64,000 bases of DNA from Mucilaginibacter_A sp050954285 (GTDB taxonomy: Bacteria; Bacteroidota; Bacteroidia; Sphingobacteriales; Sphingobacteriaceae). This document shows, one piece after another, positions 26,085-35,511 of the stretch (position 1 is the stretch's first letter; every line of letters starts with the position of its first letter). The stretch spans positions 62,001 through 126,000 of the forward strand of contig JBPBPL010000016.1 in the NCBI GenBank assembly GCA_050954285.1, written 5' to 3'. The position numbers and the translations under genes were made by a program. Under the pieces are notes generated by a model. That model did not search any database. It had not been told where the DNA came from and saw only the letters and a list, made by a program, of their open reading frames with translations.

Positions 26085-27209
26085 TTAATAATTAATTACT
26101 TGCTCTTCCAATGATTCAGGAATCTCTCTCCACTGATATTTTTGATTACGTAACTGTGGCTCAAAACCAGCTTCTAAAATTGCATCCTGAATGCCTTTTG
26201 CTGTAAAACGATGTGGTGCGCCTGCTGCCGAAACCACATTTTCTTCAATCATGATCGAACCAAAATCATTTGCACCAGCTTGTAAACACAATTGAGCAAC
26301 CTGCTTGCCAACGGTTAACCAGGATGCCTGAATATTTTTGATATTTGGCAGCATGATCCGGCTCAGGGCAATCATCCTGATATATTCATTTCCACTTACA
26401 TTATTGGTGATGCCTCGGACTTTTCGCAGCAACGTTCCATCATCCTGAAAAGGCCATGGAATAAACGCCACAAAACCATAAGCTTCAGTAGGTTTTTCTG
26501 ATTGCACTTCACGAATCCAAACCAAATGTTCAAATCGTTCTTCCAGTGTTTCTACATGCCCGAACATCATCGTAGCAGAACTTGGTAAATTAAGCTGATG
26601 AGCTGCACGCATCACATCCAACCACTCTTTACCACCACATTTACCTTTTGAAATTAAACGCCGAACACGATCGTTCAAAATTTCTGCACCAGCCCCCGGA
26701 AGCGAATCCAGCCCTGCTGTTTTTAAGGCAGATAAAACTTCATAATGGCTTAATTTATCAAGTTTAGCAATATGTGCTATTTCCGGCGGACCTAAAGAAT
26801 GCAACTTCAAATCTGGGTAAAGCTGTTTTAATTGAGAGAATAAATCAACATAAAATTGTAAACCTAAATCCGGATGATGGCCGCCCTGCAAAAGCAGCTG
26901 ATCTCCGCCTAAACGAAAAGTTTCTTCTATCTTTTGCTTATAAGTTTCAATATCCGTAATGTAACTATCCTCATGGCCTGGCCGACGAAAAAAATTACAA
27001 AATTTACAATTGGCAATACAAACGTTGGTAGTGTTTACATTTCGGTCAATCTGCCAGGTGACTTTACCATGCGGCACTTGAATCTTACGCAATTCATTAG
27101 CTGTAAACATCAGCTCAGCGGTAGAAGCATTATTGTAAAGAAATAGGCCTTCTTCCACAGTTAAAAATTCAAAACGGAGAGCACGGTCTAACAGTTCTGC
27201 TGTATTCAT
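26085..27209 (-). CDS. mqnC: Cyclic dehypoxanthinyl futalosine synthase
   Basis: A 374-residue radical SAM enzyme of the futalosine route to menaquinone. The 4Fe-4S cysteines are C64, C68 and C71 (CIANCKFC), preceded by DRNVNTTNV. LQGGHHPDL, SLPGAGAEILNDRVR and NDFGSIMIEENVVSAAGA are the MqnC-type blocks; MqnE has different ones. The usual PGGGAEIL is PGAGAEIL here. A motif copy (26072-26085) abuts the stop codon. Other mqn genes are not in the window. Confidence 0.88.
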   Translation of the reverse strand: MNTAELLDRALRFEFLTVEEGLFLYNNASTAELMFTANELRKIQVPHGKVTWQIDRNVNTTNVCIANCKFCNFFRRPGHEDSYITDIETYKQKIEETFRLGGDQLLLQGGHHPDLGLQFYVDLFSQLKQLYPDLKLHSLGPPEIAHIAKLDKLSHYEVLSALKTAGLDSLPGAGAEILNDRVRRLISKGKCGGKEWLDVMRAAHQLNLPSSATMMFGHVETLEERFEHLVWIREVQSEKPTEAYGFVAFIPWPFQDDGTLLRKVRGITNNVSGNEYIRMIALSRIMLPNIKNIQASWLTVGKQVAQLCLQAGANDFGSIMIEENVVSAAGAPHRFTAKGIQDAILEAGFEPQLRNQKYQWREIPESLEEQVINY

Positions 27210-27357
27210 ACATCAAAGATAAGGATGCCAATGTTTAAAAATCTGGGCTTACCATAAACTTACATTAATAGGAAGGAATATTTTTAGTGCTATAAATTTA
27301 TTATAAAATCAAATTTATAGCACTAAAAGAAGTACCGCCAATTGTTTAACTGATAGC

Positions 27358-27762
27358 TTACCGAATCATCACTCCGGGCTTATTCAGAACCGGCAACCGT
27401 ATAAAATTAGATTCGACTATGCTCTCCGGCAAAAAAATAAACTTCTTGTCAAATATTTGATCCTCAATATAATAACTTAGCCAGTATTCGTTATTTAAGC
27501 CAAAAGTTTGTTCGTCAATTGGTTCGATCAACACAAAACTTTGCCGCTCTACCTTTTCAAAAGCGTGGCGTAGGGTAGAAGTTTTTACATCCTCACCATC
27601 TTTAAAGCCATATCCTTTAGAAGTAATCAATGCATTTTTTATTTCCTGATTTTTAAGGTTGATGAGGTAAACATACCAAACCCGACTTTCAGGATTTTCG
27701 CTTTCCAAAGCCACTGCAATAGCTACATCCTCAACTGTATTTTGGGGGAGATCTTTGAGCAT
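27358..27762 (-). CDS. Conserved-looking protein, function unknown
   Basis: A 134-residue soluble protein of alternating beta strands (SRVWYVYLINLKNQEIKNALI, SFVLIEPIDEQTFGLNNEYWLSYYI, KKFIFLPESIVESNFI). I do not recognise a named family. It lies 48 bp downstream of topA on the same strand and may be co-transcribed. A motif copy lies 22 bp past its stop (27322). No catalytic motif is apparent. Confidence 0.6.
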   Translation of the reverse strand: MLKDLPQNTVEDVAIAVALESENPESRVWYVYLINLKNQEIKNALITSKGYGFKDGEDVKTSTLRHAFEKVERQSFVLIEPIDEQTFGLNNEYWLSYYIEDQIFDKKFIFLPESIVESNFIRLPVLNKPGVMIR

Positions 27763-27810
27763 TAAAATATTAAAATTGAACCTGTTTTGTAGGTACAGAG
27801 CAGGCAGAGA

Positions 27811-30153
27811 TTATTTTTTCTTAGCAAATTTTTTGACTGGTTTTTTAGGCTCTTTTTCCGCCGTTTCTGCCAGCGCCTTGCAATCAGCGTAAGTCAGATC
27901 GTTTGCTTCTTTTCCTTTCGGAATTTTTACATTCAACTTTCCAAACTTGATATATGGTCCCCAACGGCCATTTTCGATACGCATTTCAGGATCTTCTTTA
28001 AAAGATTTGATCAGTTTATCCGCATCTGCCTGTCGTTTATTTTCAATAATTTCTATACCTGCTTTCTCATCTACATCTAAAGGATCAACTCCTTTTGGCA
28101 GGGAAAAAAACTGGCTGTTATGACGAATATATGGTCCAAATTTTCCAATAGCAACCGTCATCTCTTTCTCTTCAAAAACACCAATTTTTTTAGGTAATTT
28201 AAAAAGTTCCAGTGCTTCTTCCAATGTTATGGTTTCAATCATCTGGCCGGAACGCAAGCTGGCATAAGCAGGTTTTTCTTCTCCTTCCACTGCTTCGCCA
28301 ATCTGCACAAATGGGCCATAACGACCAATGCGGACAGATATTTTTTTACCACTTTTTGGGTCAAGGCCTAACTCACGTTCGCCACGTGTCCGGTCGGCAG
28401 TTTTAATTGTTTCTTCTACTTCCTGATGAAAAGGTGTGTAAAATTTTTGCAGCATTTTGGTCCAGTCTTCCAATCCCTGCGCAATCTCATCAAACTGCTT
28501 TTCAACCCCAGCCGTAAAATGAAAGTCTACAATACCATTAAAATGCTGTACCAGAAAATCGTTTACCACAGCACCGATATCCGTAGGAAAAAGTTTTGAT
28601 TTTTCTGCCCCTGTAATTTCTGATTTCTGTTCTTTAACTACCTTTTTATTTAGCAGTGTTAACACCTGATAGTTTCGGGTTTTACCTTCGCGGTCTTCTT
28701 TCACTACATACCCACGATTTTGTATGGTAGAAATAGTAGGCGCATAAGTAGAAGGACGGCCAATTCCCAATTCTTCCAGCTTTTTAACTAAACTGGCTTC
28801 TGTGTTTCGGGCAGGTGGCCGACTAAAGCGTTCTGTCGAATCTAAATCTCGAAGATTTAGCTGTTGGCCTTTCGTTAATGGTGGAAGAATGGCATTATCA
28901 CTGCTGTCATCCATTTTATTTTCTTCTTCTTCATCAGAAGATTCTAAATAAACTTTCAAAAAGCCATCAAAACGCATCACTTCTCCATTAGCCACTAATT
29001 CTTCTTTTCGAGTGGAAGTGCTGATTTTAGCAGTCGTTTTTTCAAACAAAGCCTCGCTCATTTGCGAAGCGATGGCACGTTTCCAAATCAGTTCATACAA
29101 ACGGATTTCTGCAGCATCACCGTCGGTAGAATGCTGATTGAAATAGGTTGGGCGAATAGCTTCGTGCGCTTCCTGGGCGCCTGCAGATTTAGTTTTGTAT
29201 TTTCTGAAGTGATAATATTTATCTCCATAAGCAGAATTTATCTCTTTGGAAGCCGCGTCCAATGCCGTATCCGATAAATTGACCGAATCGGTACGCATAT
29301 AAGTAATCTTTCCTGCTTCATACAAACGCTGCGCTAAAGACATGGTACGGGAAACGGAGAAACCTAACTTCCTGCTTGCTTCCTGTTGTAAGGTAGAAGT
29401 GGTAAATGGTGCAGCCGGGGCACGTTTGGATGGCCGCGTTTCCAAACTGCTGATTTTGAATACAGCATCTGCGCAATCATTCAAAAAATTTTCTGCATCA
29501 CTTTGCTGGATAAAACGGTTGGGTAATTCCGCCTTAAAAACTTCTTTATTTTTTCCGGTGGTAAAAACAGCAACTGTTCTGTAAGCTGCTTCCGGTTTAA
29601 ATTTATTGATTTCACGTTCACGCTCTACAATTAACCGGACAGCAACTGATTGCACACGGCCAGCCGAAAGAGATGGTTTGATTTTTTTCCACAACACAGG
29701 AGAAAGCTCAAAACCTACTAAACGATCCAAAACACGGCGGGCTTGCTGTGCATTAACTAAATTATAATCTATTTTTCGGGGAGATTCAATTGCTTTTAAA
29801 ATTGCCGGTTTGGTAATTTCATGAAAAACAATACGACGCGTATTGGCATCTTTTAAACCTAAAGTTTCAAACAAATGCCAGGAAATGGCTTCGCCTTCAC
29901 GGTCTTCATCCGAAGCAAGCCATACAATGTCTGCTTCTTTTGCCAATTTCTTTAGCTCACTTACTATCTGCTTTTTATCTGCAGGAACTTCATATTTTTG
30001 GACAAAACCGTTGGCAATATCAATTGCATCGTCAGATTTTACCAAATCCCTGATGTGCCCATAGCTTGATTTCACCGTAAAATCTTTGCCCAAATATCCT
30101 TCAATCGTTTTGGCTTTTGCCGGTGATTCTACTATCAGTAAGTTTTTTGCCAT
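27811..30153 (-). CDS. topA: DNA topoisomerase I
   Basis: A 780-residue type IA topoisomerase that relaxes negative supercoils. The Toprim domain has E9 (IVESPAKAKTI) and SDEDREGE (81-88); the active-site tyrosine is Y285 in GKITYMRTDSVNLS. SAGRVQSVA is the conserved helix. The C-terminus replaces zinc fingers with repeated YGPY/WGPYIK modules (RIGRYGPFVQIG, AIGKFGPYIRHN, ENGRWGPYIKFG) and ends with a lysine-rich tail, as is common in Bacteroidota. It is complete. Confidence 0.95.
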   Translation of the reverse strand: MAKNLLIVESPAKAKTIEGYLGKDFTVKSSYGHIRDLVKSDDAIDIANGFVQKYEVPADKKQIVSELKKLAKEADIVWLASDEDREGEAISWHLFETLGLKDANTRRIVFHEITKPAILKAIESPRKIDYNLVNAQQARRVLDRLVGFELSPVLWKKIKPSLSAGRVQSVAVRLIVEREREINKFKPEAAYRTVAVFTTGKNKEVFKAELPNRFIQQSDAENFLNDCADAVFKISSLETRPSKRAPAAPFTTSTLQQEASRKLGFSVSRTMSLAQRLYEAGKITYMRTDSVNLSDTALDAASKEINSAYGDKYYHFRKYKTKSAGAQEAHEAIRPTYFNQHSTDGDAAEIRLYELIWKRAIASQMSEALFEKTTAKISTSTRKEELVANGEVMRFDGFLKVYLESSDEEEENKMDDSSDNAILPPLTKGQQLNLRDLDSTERFSRPPARNTEASLVKKLEELGIGRPSTYAPTISTIQNRGYVVKEDREGKTRNYQVLTLLNKKVVKEQKSEITGAEKSKLFPTDIGAVVNDFLVQHFNGIVDFHFTAGVEKQFDEIAQGLEDWTKMLQKFYTPFHQEVEETIKTADRTRGERELGLDPKSGKKISVRIGRYGPFVQIGEAVEGEEKPAYASLRSGQMIETITLEEALELFKLPKKIGVFEEKEMTVAIGKFGPYIRHNSQFFSLPKGVDPLDVDEKAGIEIIENKRQADADKLIKSFKEDPEMRIENGRWGPYIKFGKLNVKIPKGKEANDLTYADCKALAETAEKEPKKPVKKFAKKK

Positions 30154-30284
30154 TAAAATTGCTTAGTTTCTGCAAAGAAAACACAAAGAATATCAAAAAC
30201 ACAATGTTTGTTTGCTACAAATTATAGCAGGCCAATGTTTATATAAAATATACTGTTAAAAGAAGTACTTAGTTTTTAAACTGA

Positions 30285-31373
30285 TTAAATTAAAAATCCG
30301 CCGCCCAGCAGATCATTCCCCTCATAAAAAACAGCCGACTGGCCAGGTGCAATACCTGAAACCTGATGATGAAAATTTATTTTTAAATGATCATTCATCT
30401 GTGTAACTGTGCTCAAACTGCCTTGATCTTTATACCGAATTTTTGTTACGGCTTCAATTCCATCCTGTAAATGCGCATATTTAACCAGGTTAAAATCCCG
30501 TACCCAAGCTTCGCTGCTTTCCAAATCTTCCTGTTCCCCTAAAACTACCGTATTGGTATTCGGGTCTATTTTAGTCACAAACATTGGTTTACCCAAAGCA
30601 ATACCAAGCCCTTTACGCTGGCCGATAGTATAAAATGGGTAGCCCTGGTGTTTTCCAACAACAGTTCCATCGCGTAAAACAAAATTACCACCAGCTACGC
30701 GTTCTTCTAAATCTTCAACCTGATGTTTTAAAAAAGCGCGGTAATCATTATCAGGTACAAAGCAAATTTCATAACTTTCACTTTTACTGGCGAGTTCAAA
30801 CTGACCCATTTCTACAGCCATGTTTTTAATTTCGGCTTTGGTGAAAGATCCCAATGGGAAATGCGTGCGTGCCAGATTTTTTTGTGACACTCCCCATAAA
30901 ACATAAGATTGATCCTTATGCTCATCACGCCCTTTGGAAATGACGTAACGGTCATTTTCCTGTTTGCGGATGTTAGCGTAGTGGCCAGTTGCAATAAACT
31001 CACAGTCTAATTTATCAGCCCGTTTTAGCAAAGCTTCCCACTTAATGTGCGTATTACAAAGTACGCAAGGGTTGGGCGTGCGGCCCGCCAAGTATTCATC
31101 TACAAAATTATTAATAACAGAACCGCCAAACTCGCTGCGGATATCCAGGATATAATGCGGAAAACCATAGCCAACAGCCAGCGAACGCGCATCATTAATG
31201 CTATCCAAACTGCAGCAGCCGGTTTCTTTGGAGCTGGCACCAGAAGAAGCATAATCCCAGGTTTTCATGGTTAGCCCAATCACTTCGTAGCCTTGTTCGT
31301 GCAACATCACTGCCGCTACTGAACTATCCACTCCGCCACTCATGGCCACCAAAATTCTTCCGTGCTTACTCAT
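30285..31373 (-). CDS. mnmA: tRNA-specific 2-thiouridylase
   Basis: A 362-residue enzyme that thiolates U34 of Lys, Glu and Gln tRNAs. SGGVDSS (12-18) is the PP-loop, the first catalytic cysteine is in NPCVLCNTHIKW, and the second is in SYEICFVPDND. GQRKGLGIALGKPMFV is a conserved block in the C-terminal beta-barrel. I chose ATG 31373, since the longer frame to 31391 opens at a TTG. CAAAGGTA at 31389-31396 could be a -7 box on the minus strand, without a clear -33. A motif copy lies 17 bp past the stop. Confidence 0.93.
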   Translation of the reverse strand: MSKHGRILVAMSGGVDSSVAAVMLHEQGYEVIGLTMKTWDYASSGASSKETGCCSLDSINDARSLAVGYGFPHYILDIRSEFGGSVINNFVDEYLAGRTPNPCVLCNTHIKWEALLKRADKLDCEFIATGHYANIRKQENDRYVISKGRDEHKDQSYVLWGVSQKNLARTHFPLGSFTKAEIKNMAVEMGQFELASKSESYEICFVPDNDYRAFLKHQVEDLEERVAGGNFVLRDGTVVGKHQGYPFYTIGQRKGLGIALGKPMFVTKIDPNTNTVVLGEQEDLESSEAWVRDFNLVKYAHLQDGIEAVTKIRYKDQGSLSTVTQMNDHLKINFHHQVSGIAPGQSAVFYEGNDLLGGGFLI

Positions 31374-31738
31374 TTCAAAAATAAAGCACAAAGGTAAGCG
31401 TTGGAGTTTATATATTTAAAATAGGCCCGTCAGGCTTAGGTAATACTATTTTTGATGATTGTGCTTGATCAACTTAAAAAATTACCTGCTTCTTTTATCA
31501 TACAAAATTTAAACAGGTGCCTTTTTACAGTATTTTGGATGCTGTAATTTATACCGATAAAAGAAGCATCAATACTTTTATTACAGAATTTAGTAATTAA
31601 TCATAAATCAAAAAATGTTCATTCTAACGCATAAATCTTAATTAATTTCAATCAATTTCACATTTATAAGAATATTGTAAAAGTAATTTCTACTTTAGCT
31701 TTCACAACCAAGTTTCCTAACTTAATTTTTCCTGATTT
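31374..31738. other. 365-bp divergent spacer before the keto-sugar operon
   Basis: No gene seen. It must contain the promoter of the 11-gene operon that starts at 31739. I find only a weak TACTTTAG near 31690 and no clear TTTG/TAnnTTTG pair, so I do not call the promoter. A facing motif pair (31486 and 31556) occupies the middle. Confidence 0.55.
31486..31569. repeat. Facing motif pair, 84 bp
   Basis: CTGCTTCTTTTATC (31486-31499) faces GATAAAAGAAGCAT (31556-31569) in the divergent spacer between mnmA and the GMC operon. Confidence 0.6.
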
Positions 31739-33418
31739 ATGGCAAGCAATGTATATGACGCGATTGTTATTGGTTCTGGTATTTCTGGTGGATGGGCCGC
31801 AAAGGAACTCACCGAAAAAGGGCTTAAAACTATAATTTTGGAGCGTGGTAAAAATATCGAGCACATTAAAGATTATGTGAATGCAAACAAAGCACCCTGG
31901 GAATTTCCGCATCGCGGCGGTAAAACACAGGAAATGATCCATAATTATCCGGTGTTGAACAGAGATTACACGCTCAATGAACTAAACTTGGGCTACTGGA
32001 CCAACGAAAAAGAAAGCCCTTATGTAGAAGTAAAGCCGTTTGATTGGTTTCGGGGCTATCACGTAGGCGGGCGTTCGCTAATGTGGGGGCGACAATCTTA
32101 TCGTTGGGCAAACTCTGATTTTGAAGCCAATATGCGTGATGGTATTGCGGTAGATTGGCCTATCCGCTATAAAGATTTAGAGAAATGGTATGGTTATGCC
32201 GAGCGTTTTGCAGGCATATCTGGCAACCGTGATGGTTTGGCTATTTTGCCTGACGGAGATTTTATGCCTCCAATGGAATTAAACATTGTTGAAAAAGATG
32301 TAGCGGCACGTTTAAAGCAACATTATAAAGGTATGCGGCCAATGATTATTGGTCGGACCGCAAACATTACAGTACCACACAACAATCGCACAAATTGCCA
32401 GTACCGGAATAAATGCTGGTTAGGCTGTCCGTTTGGTGCTTATTTTAGTACACAATCATCAACATTACCGGCAGCAGCGGCAACAGGTAATCTAACAGTT
32501 CGCCCTTTTTCAATTGTTACCCGGATTTTGTATGATAAGGATACCAAAAAAGCAACAGGAGTTGAGGTTTTAGATGCGGAGACAAAACAAACCTACGAAT
32601 ACAAAGCTAAGATCGTTTTTGTTAATGCTTCTACCATTAATTCTGCATGGGTTTTAATGAATTCTGCCACAGATATTTGGCCTGGCGGATTAGGTAGCAG
32701 TAGCGGTGAGTTAGGCCATAACCTAATGGATCATCACTTAAATGTAGGTGCATCCGGTGCTATTGAAGGTTATGAGGATAAATATTATTATGGTAGAAGA
32801 GCAAACGGATTTTATATTCCCCGTTTCCGCAATACCAATGGCGAGAAGCGCGATTACATTCGCGGTTTTGGCTATCAAGGAGGAGCAAGCCGCGAAGGTT
32901 GGAGCAGAGATATTGCTGAAATGAATATTGGCGGAGATTTTAAAGATGCTTTATCAGAACCGGGTAGTTGGAGAATAGGAATGGGAGGGTTTGGTGAAAC
33001 ACTGCCATATCATGACAACAAAGTTACTTTGGATAAAAATAAAAAGGATGCCTGGGGTTTACCTGTGGTTGCCATTGATGCTGTCATCAGAGATAATGAA
33101 AAGAAGATGCGGTTAGACATGATGCAAGATGCCAAAGAAATTTTGGAAGCAGCCGGTGCGAAAGATGTGGTAGATTATAACAACGAAGCAGTTTTAGGAA
33201 AAGGAATCCACGAAATGGGAACAGCAAGAATGGGTCGCGATCCTAAAACCTCCGTGTTAAACGAGTGGAACCAAGTGTGGGATGCAAAAAATGTATTCGT
33301 TACTGATGGTGCAGCCATGACCTCGGCTGCATGTCAAAATCCTTCCCTAACCTATATGGCACTTACTGCCCGAGCAGTTGATTACGCCGTAAGTGAATTA
33401 AAAAAAATGAATATTTAA
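31739..33418 (+). CDS. GMC family FAD oxidoreductase, probable glycoside 3-dehydrogenase large subunit
   Basis: A 559-residue flavoprotein. IVIGSGISGGWAAKELTEKG is the FAD Rossmann motif; GIHEMGTARMG and CQNPSLTYMALTARA near the C-terminus supply the catalytic His/Asn region of this dehydrogenase branch. Cysteines C220, C226 and C230 (CQYRNKCWLGC) form a CX5CX3C cluster like that reported to bind a 3Fe-4S centre in FAD-dependent glucose dehydrogenases. There is no signal peptide; export could occur with the Tat-bearing small subunit at 34931. With the cytochrome at 37749 it matches the three-part glucoside 3-dehydrogenase layout. The substrate is inferred only from context. Confidence 0.85.
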   Translation: MASNVYDAIVIGSGISGGWAAKELTEKGLKTIILERGKNIEHIKDYVNANKAPWEFPHRGGKTQEMIHNYPVLNRDYTLNELNLGYWTNEKESPYVEVKPFDWFRGYHVGGRSLMWGRQSYRWANSDFEANMRDGIAVDWPIRYKDLEKWYGYAERFAGISGNRDGLAILPDGDFMPPMELNIVEKDVAARLKQHYKGMRPMIIGRTANITVPHNNRTNCQYRNKCWLGCPFGAYFSTQSSTLPAAAATGNLTVRPFSIVTRILYDKDTKKATGVEVLDAETKQTYEYKAKIVFVNASTINSAWVLMNSATDIWPGGLGSSSGELGHNLMDHHLNVGASGAIEGYEDKYYYGRRANGFYIPRFRNTNGEKRDYIRGFGYQGGASREGWSRDIAEMNIGGDFKDALSEPGSWRIGMGGFGETLPYHDNKVTLDKNKKDAWGLPVVAIDAVIRDNEKKMRLDMMQDAKEILEAAGAKDVVDYNNEAVLGKGIHEMGTARMGRDPKTSVLNEWNQVWDAKNVFVTDGAAMTSAACQNPSLTYMALTARAVDYAVSELKKMNI

Positions 33419-33469
33419 GCTGTTTTTATAGGTATAGATTTGTTGAAATTAATTATTAAAAACTAACAA

Positions 33470-34894
33470 ATGGAAGATCAGGAATTAAAAACTACTACAG
33501 AGTCCAGGCGTAGTTTTATTAAAAACACAGCCTTGGCAGCGGCAGCTTTTACTATTGTGCCGCGTTTTGTTTTAGGTGGAAAAGGTTATACCGCGCCAAG
33601 CGATAGATTAATCATTGCCGGAATTGGTGCAGGCGGAAAAGGCGAAAGTGACATTGCCAATTTTTATAAAAGCGGCAAAGCTGAAATTGCTTATTTGTGT
33701 GATGTGGATGATCGTCGGGCTGCAAAAACAGTTGGCAATTTTCCAAAAGCAAAATATTATAAAGACTGGCGCGAACTTTTCGACAAAGAATCAAAAAATT
33801 TCGATGCTGTTTCGGTTTCCACACCAGATCATAACCATGCTATAATTGCTTTAACGGCTATGCAGCACCATAAGCATGTGTATGTGCAAAAGCCCTTAAC
33901 ACATGATATTTACGAAGCGCGCATGCTAACTGAAGCTGCTAAAAAGTATAAAGTGGTTACGCAGATGGGCAATCAGGGAGCCTCAAATGATGGAACCCGG
34001 CAGCTTGCTGAATGGTATAATGATGGCCAAATTGGAGATGTGCATACCGTTTATTGCTGGACAAATCGCCCCGTATGGCCGCAAGGAATTCCTTGGCCAA
34101 CTACTAAGTCCGAAATTCCTAAAGAGTTAAATTGGGATTTATGGTTAGGAACAGCTCCTTACAAGGATTATGTAGATAAATTAGTTCCTTTCAATTGGCG
34201 TGGTTGGTGGGATTATGGTACTGGGGCTTTAGGCGATATGGGTTGCCACCTGGTTGAAGCACCTTTCCGAGTGTTAGGTTTGCAATATGCCAAAGATGTT
34301 CAAGCCAGTGTAGGCAGTGTTTATGTTGATGAATTTAAACGTGGCATTTTTCCGGATAGCTGCCCGCCGTCAAGTCATATTACACTTACCTTCCCCAAAA
34401 CTAATAAAACAAAAGGTGATATTACCTTACATTGGATGGACGGTGGTATCCAACCAGAACGGCCGGAAGAGTTAGGTGCAAATGAAAAATTTGGCGATGA
34501 TGGCAATGGTACTTTGTTTATCGGCACAAAAGGTAAAATGATGGCCAGCACTTACTCCGAAAATCCGCTGTTGCTGCCTACCTCCCGTACCAACGAAGTA
34601 AAAGTAAAGCAAACTATTGCACGAGTACCTGATCAGGCAAATGGACATTATGCACAATGGGTAGAAGCGTGTTTGGCCGGTTATGGCAAAAAAGAAGTCA
34701 GTTCACCTTTTGAAGTGGCTGGCCCGTTAACTGAAGCTTTATTGATGGCCAATTTAGCTGTGCGCGGAAATGATTTAAAAGGTGGACATATTAAAATGCT
34801 TTGGGATAACCAGAATATGCGCATCACTAATTTTGATGCGGTAAACCAGTATGTTAAGCGAACTTACCGACAAGGCTGGAGCCTCAAAGCATAA
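33470..34894 (+). CDS. Exported Gfo/Idh/MocA oxidoreductase
   Basis: A 474-residue protein with a Tat-type signal (SRRSFIKN at about 13-20, then AAAAFTIVPRFVLG). The NAD(P)-binding fold follows: IIAGIGAGGKGESDI, YLCDVDDRRA, VSVSTPDHNHAIIA. The usual EKP motif is HVYVQKPLTHD: the catalytic lysine is kept but Glu is Gln. The C-terminal domain has GWWDYGTGALGDMGCHLVEAPF, as in exported Gfo/Idh proteins that bind NAD tightly and act on sugars, sometimes as glycosidases or hydratases of keto sugars. It lies 51 bp after the GMC gene. Confidence 0.85.
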   Translation: MEDQELKTTTESRRSFIKNTALAAAAFTIVPRFVLGGKGYTAPSDRLIIAGIGAGGKGESDIANFYKSGKAEIAYLCDVDDRRAAKTVGNFPKAKYYKDWRELFDKESKNFDAVSVSTPDHNHAIIALTAMQHHKHVYVQKPLTHDIYEARMLTEAAKKYKVVTQMGNQGASNDGTRQLAEWYNDGQIGDVHTVYCWTNRPVWPQGIPWPTTKSEIPKELNWDLWLGTAPYKDYVDKLVPFNWRGWWDYGTGALGDMGCHLVEAPFRVLGLQYAKDVQASVGSVYVDEFKRGIFPDSCPPSSHITLTFPKTNKTKGDITLHWMDGGIQPERPEELGANEKFGDDGNGTLFIGTKGKMMASTYSENPLLLPTSRTNEVKVKQTIARVPDQANGHYAQWVEACLAGYGKKEVSSPFEVAGPLTEALLMANLAVRGNDLKGGHIKMLWDNQNMRITNFDAVNQYVKRTYRQGWSLKA

Positions 34895-34930
34895 ATTATA
34901 AATTTACATACTGTTTTTATAACCTAAAAT

Positions 34931-35500
34931 ATGGATAGGAGAGAAGCTATTTCAAAAGTTGCCTGGATATTGGGCGGTACTGTTTTGGGTGCCGAGTTTT
35001 TTATCAGCGGATGTAAATCCGGACCTGAAAAAACTAAAGAATTATTTGGTCAGGAGCAGATTTCGTTTATGGACGAAGTTGGAGATACTATTTTGCCTGC
35101 CACCACTACGCCTGGCGCAAAAGCAGCTGGTGTAGGTAAGTTTATGGCGGTAATGGTAAAGGATTGTTATACACCTGAAGATCAGAAAACGTTTAATGAT
35201 GGTTTAACAAAACTTGAGGACGCCTGTAAAAAGAAAAATGGCAAAAAATTTATGGAATGCGATCCTAAACAACGGACTGCTATTTTAATAGATTTGGATA
35301 ACGAGCAAAAAGCTTATCAAAAAAATAAGAAAAAAGAAGATCCGAACCACTATTTCAGGATGATGAAAGAGTTAACCATGCTAGGCTATTTCACTTCGGA
35401 AGTTGGTGCTACAAAAGCTTTACGCTATCTGCCTATTCCTGGAAAATATGATGGAAATTATCCTTACAAAAAGGGAGATAAGGCTTGGGCATTATCCTAA
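34931..35500 (+). CDS. Gluconate 2-dehydrogenase subunit 3-like protein (small subunit of the GMC enzyme)
   Basis: A 189-residue protein of the gluconate-2-dehydrogenase subunit 3 family. The signal MDRREAISKVAWILGG has a twin-arginine start and ISGC at about 26-29 is a possible lipobox. The body (EQISFMDEVGDTILPATTTPGAKAAGVGKFMAVMV) is the family signature. In related enzymes this subunit escorts the signal-less GMC flavoprotein through the Tat pathway and holds it at the membrane. It lies 36 bp after the preceding gene; a type B motif copy (34908) sits in that gap. Confidence 0.87.
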   Translation: MDRREAISKVAWILGGTVLGAEFFISGCKSGPEKTKELFGQEQISFMDEVGDTILPATTTPGAKAAGVGKFMAVMVKDCYTPEDQKTFNDGLTKLEDACKKKNGKKFMECDPKQRTAILIDLDNEQKAYQKNKKKEDPNHYFRMMKELTMLGYFTSEVGATKALRYLPIPGKYDGNYPYKKGDKAWALS

Positions 35501-35511
35501 ATCTTGTATAT

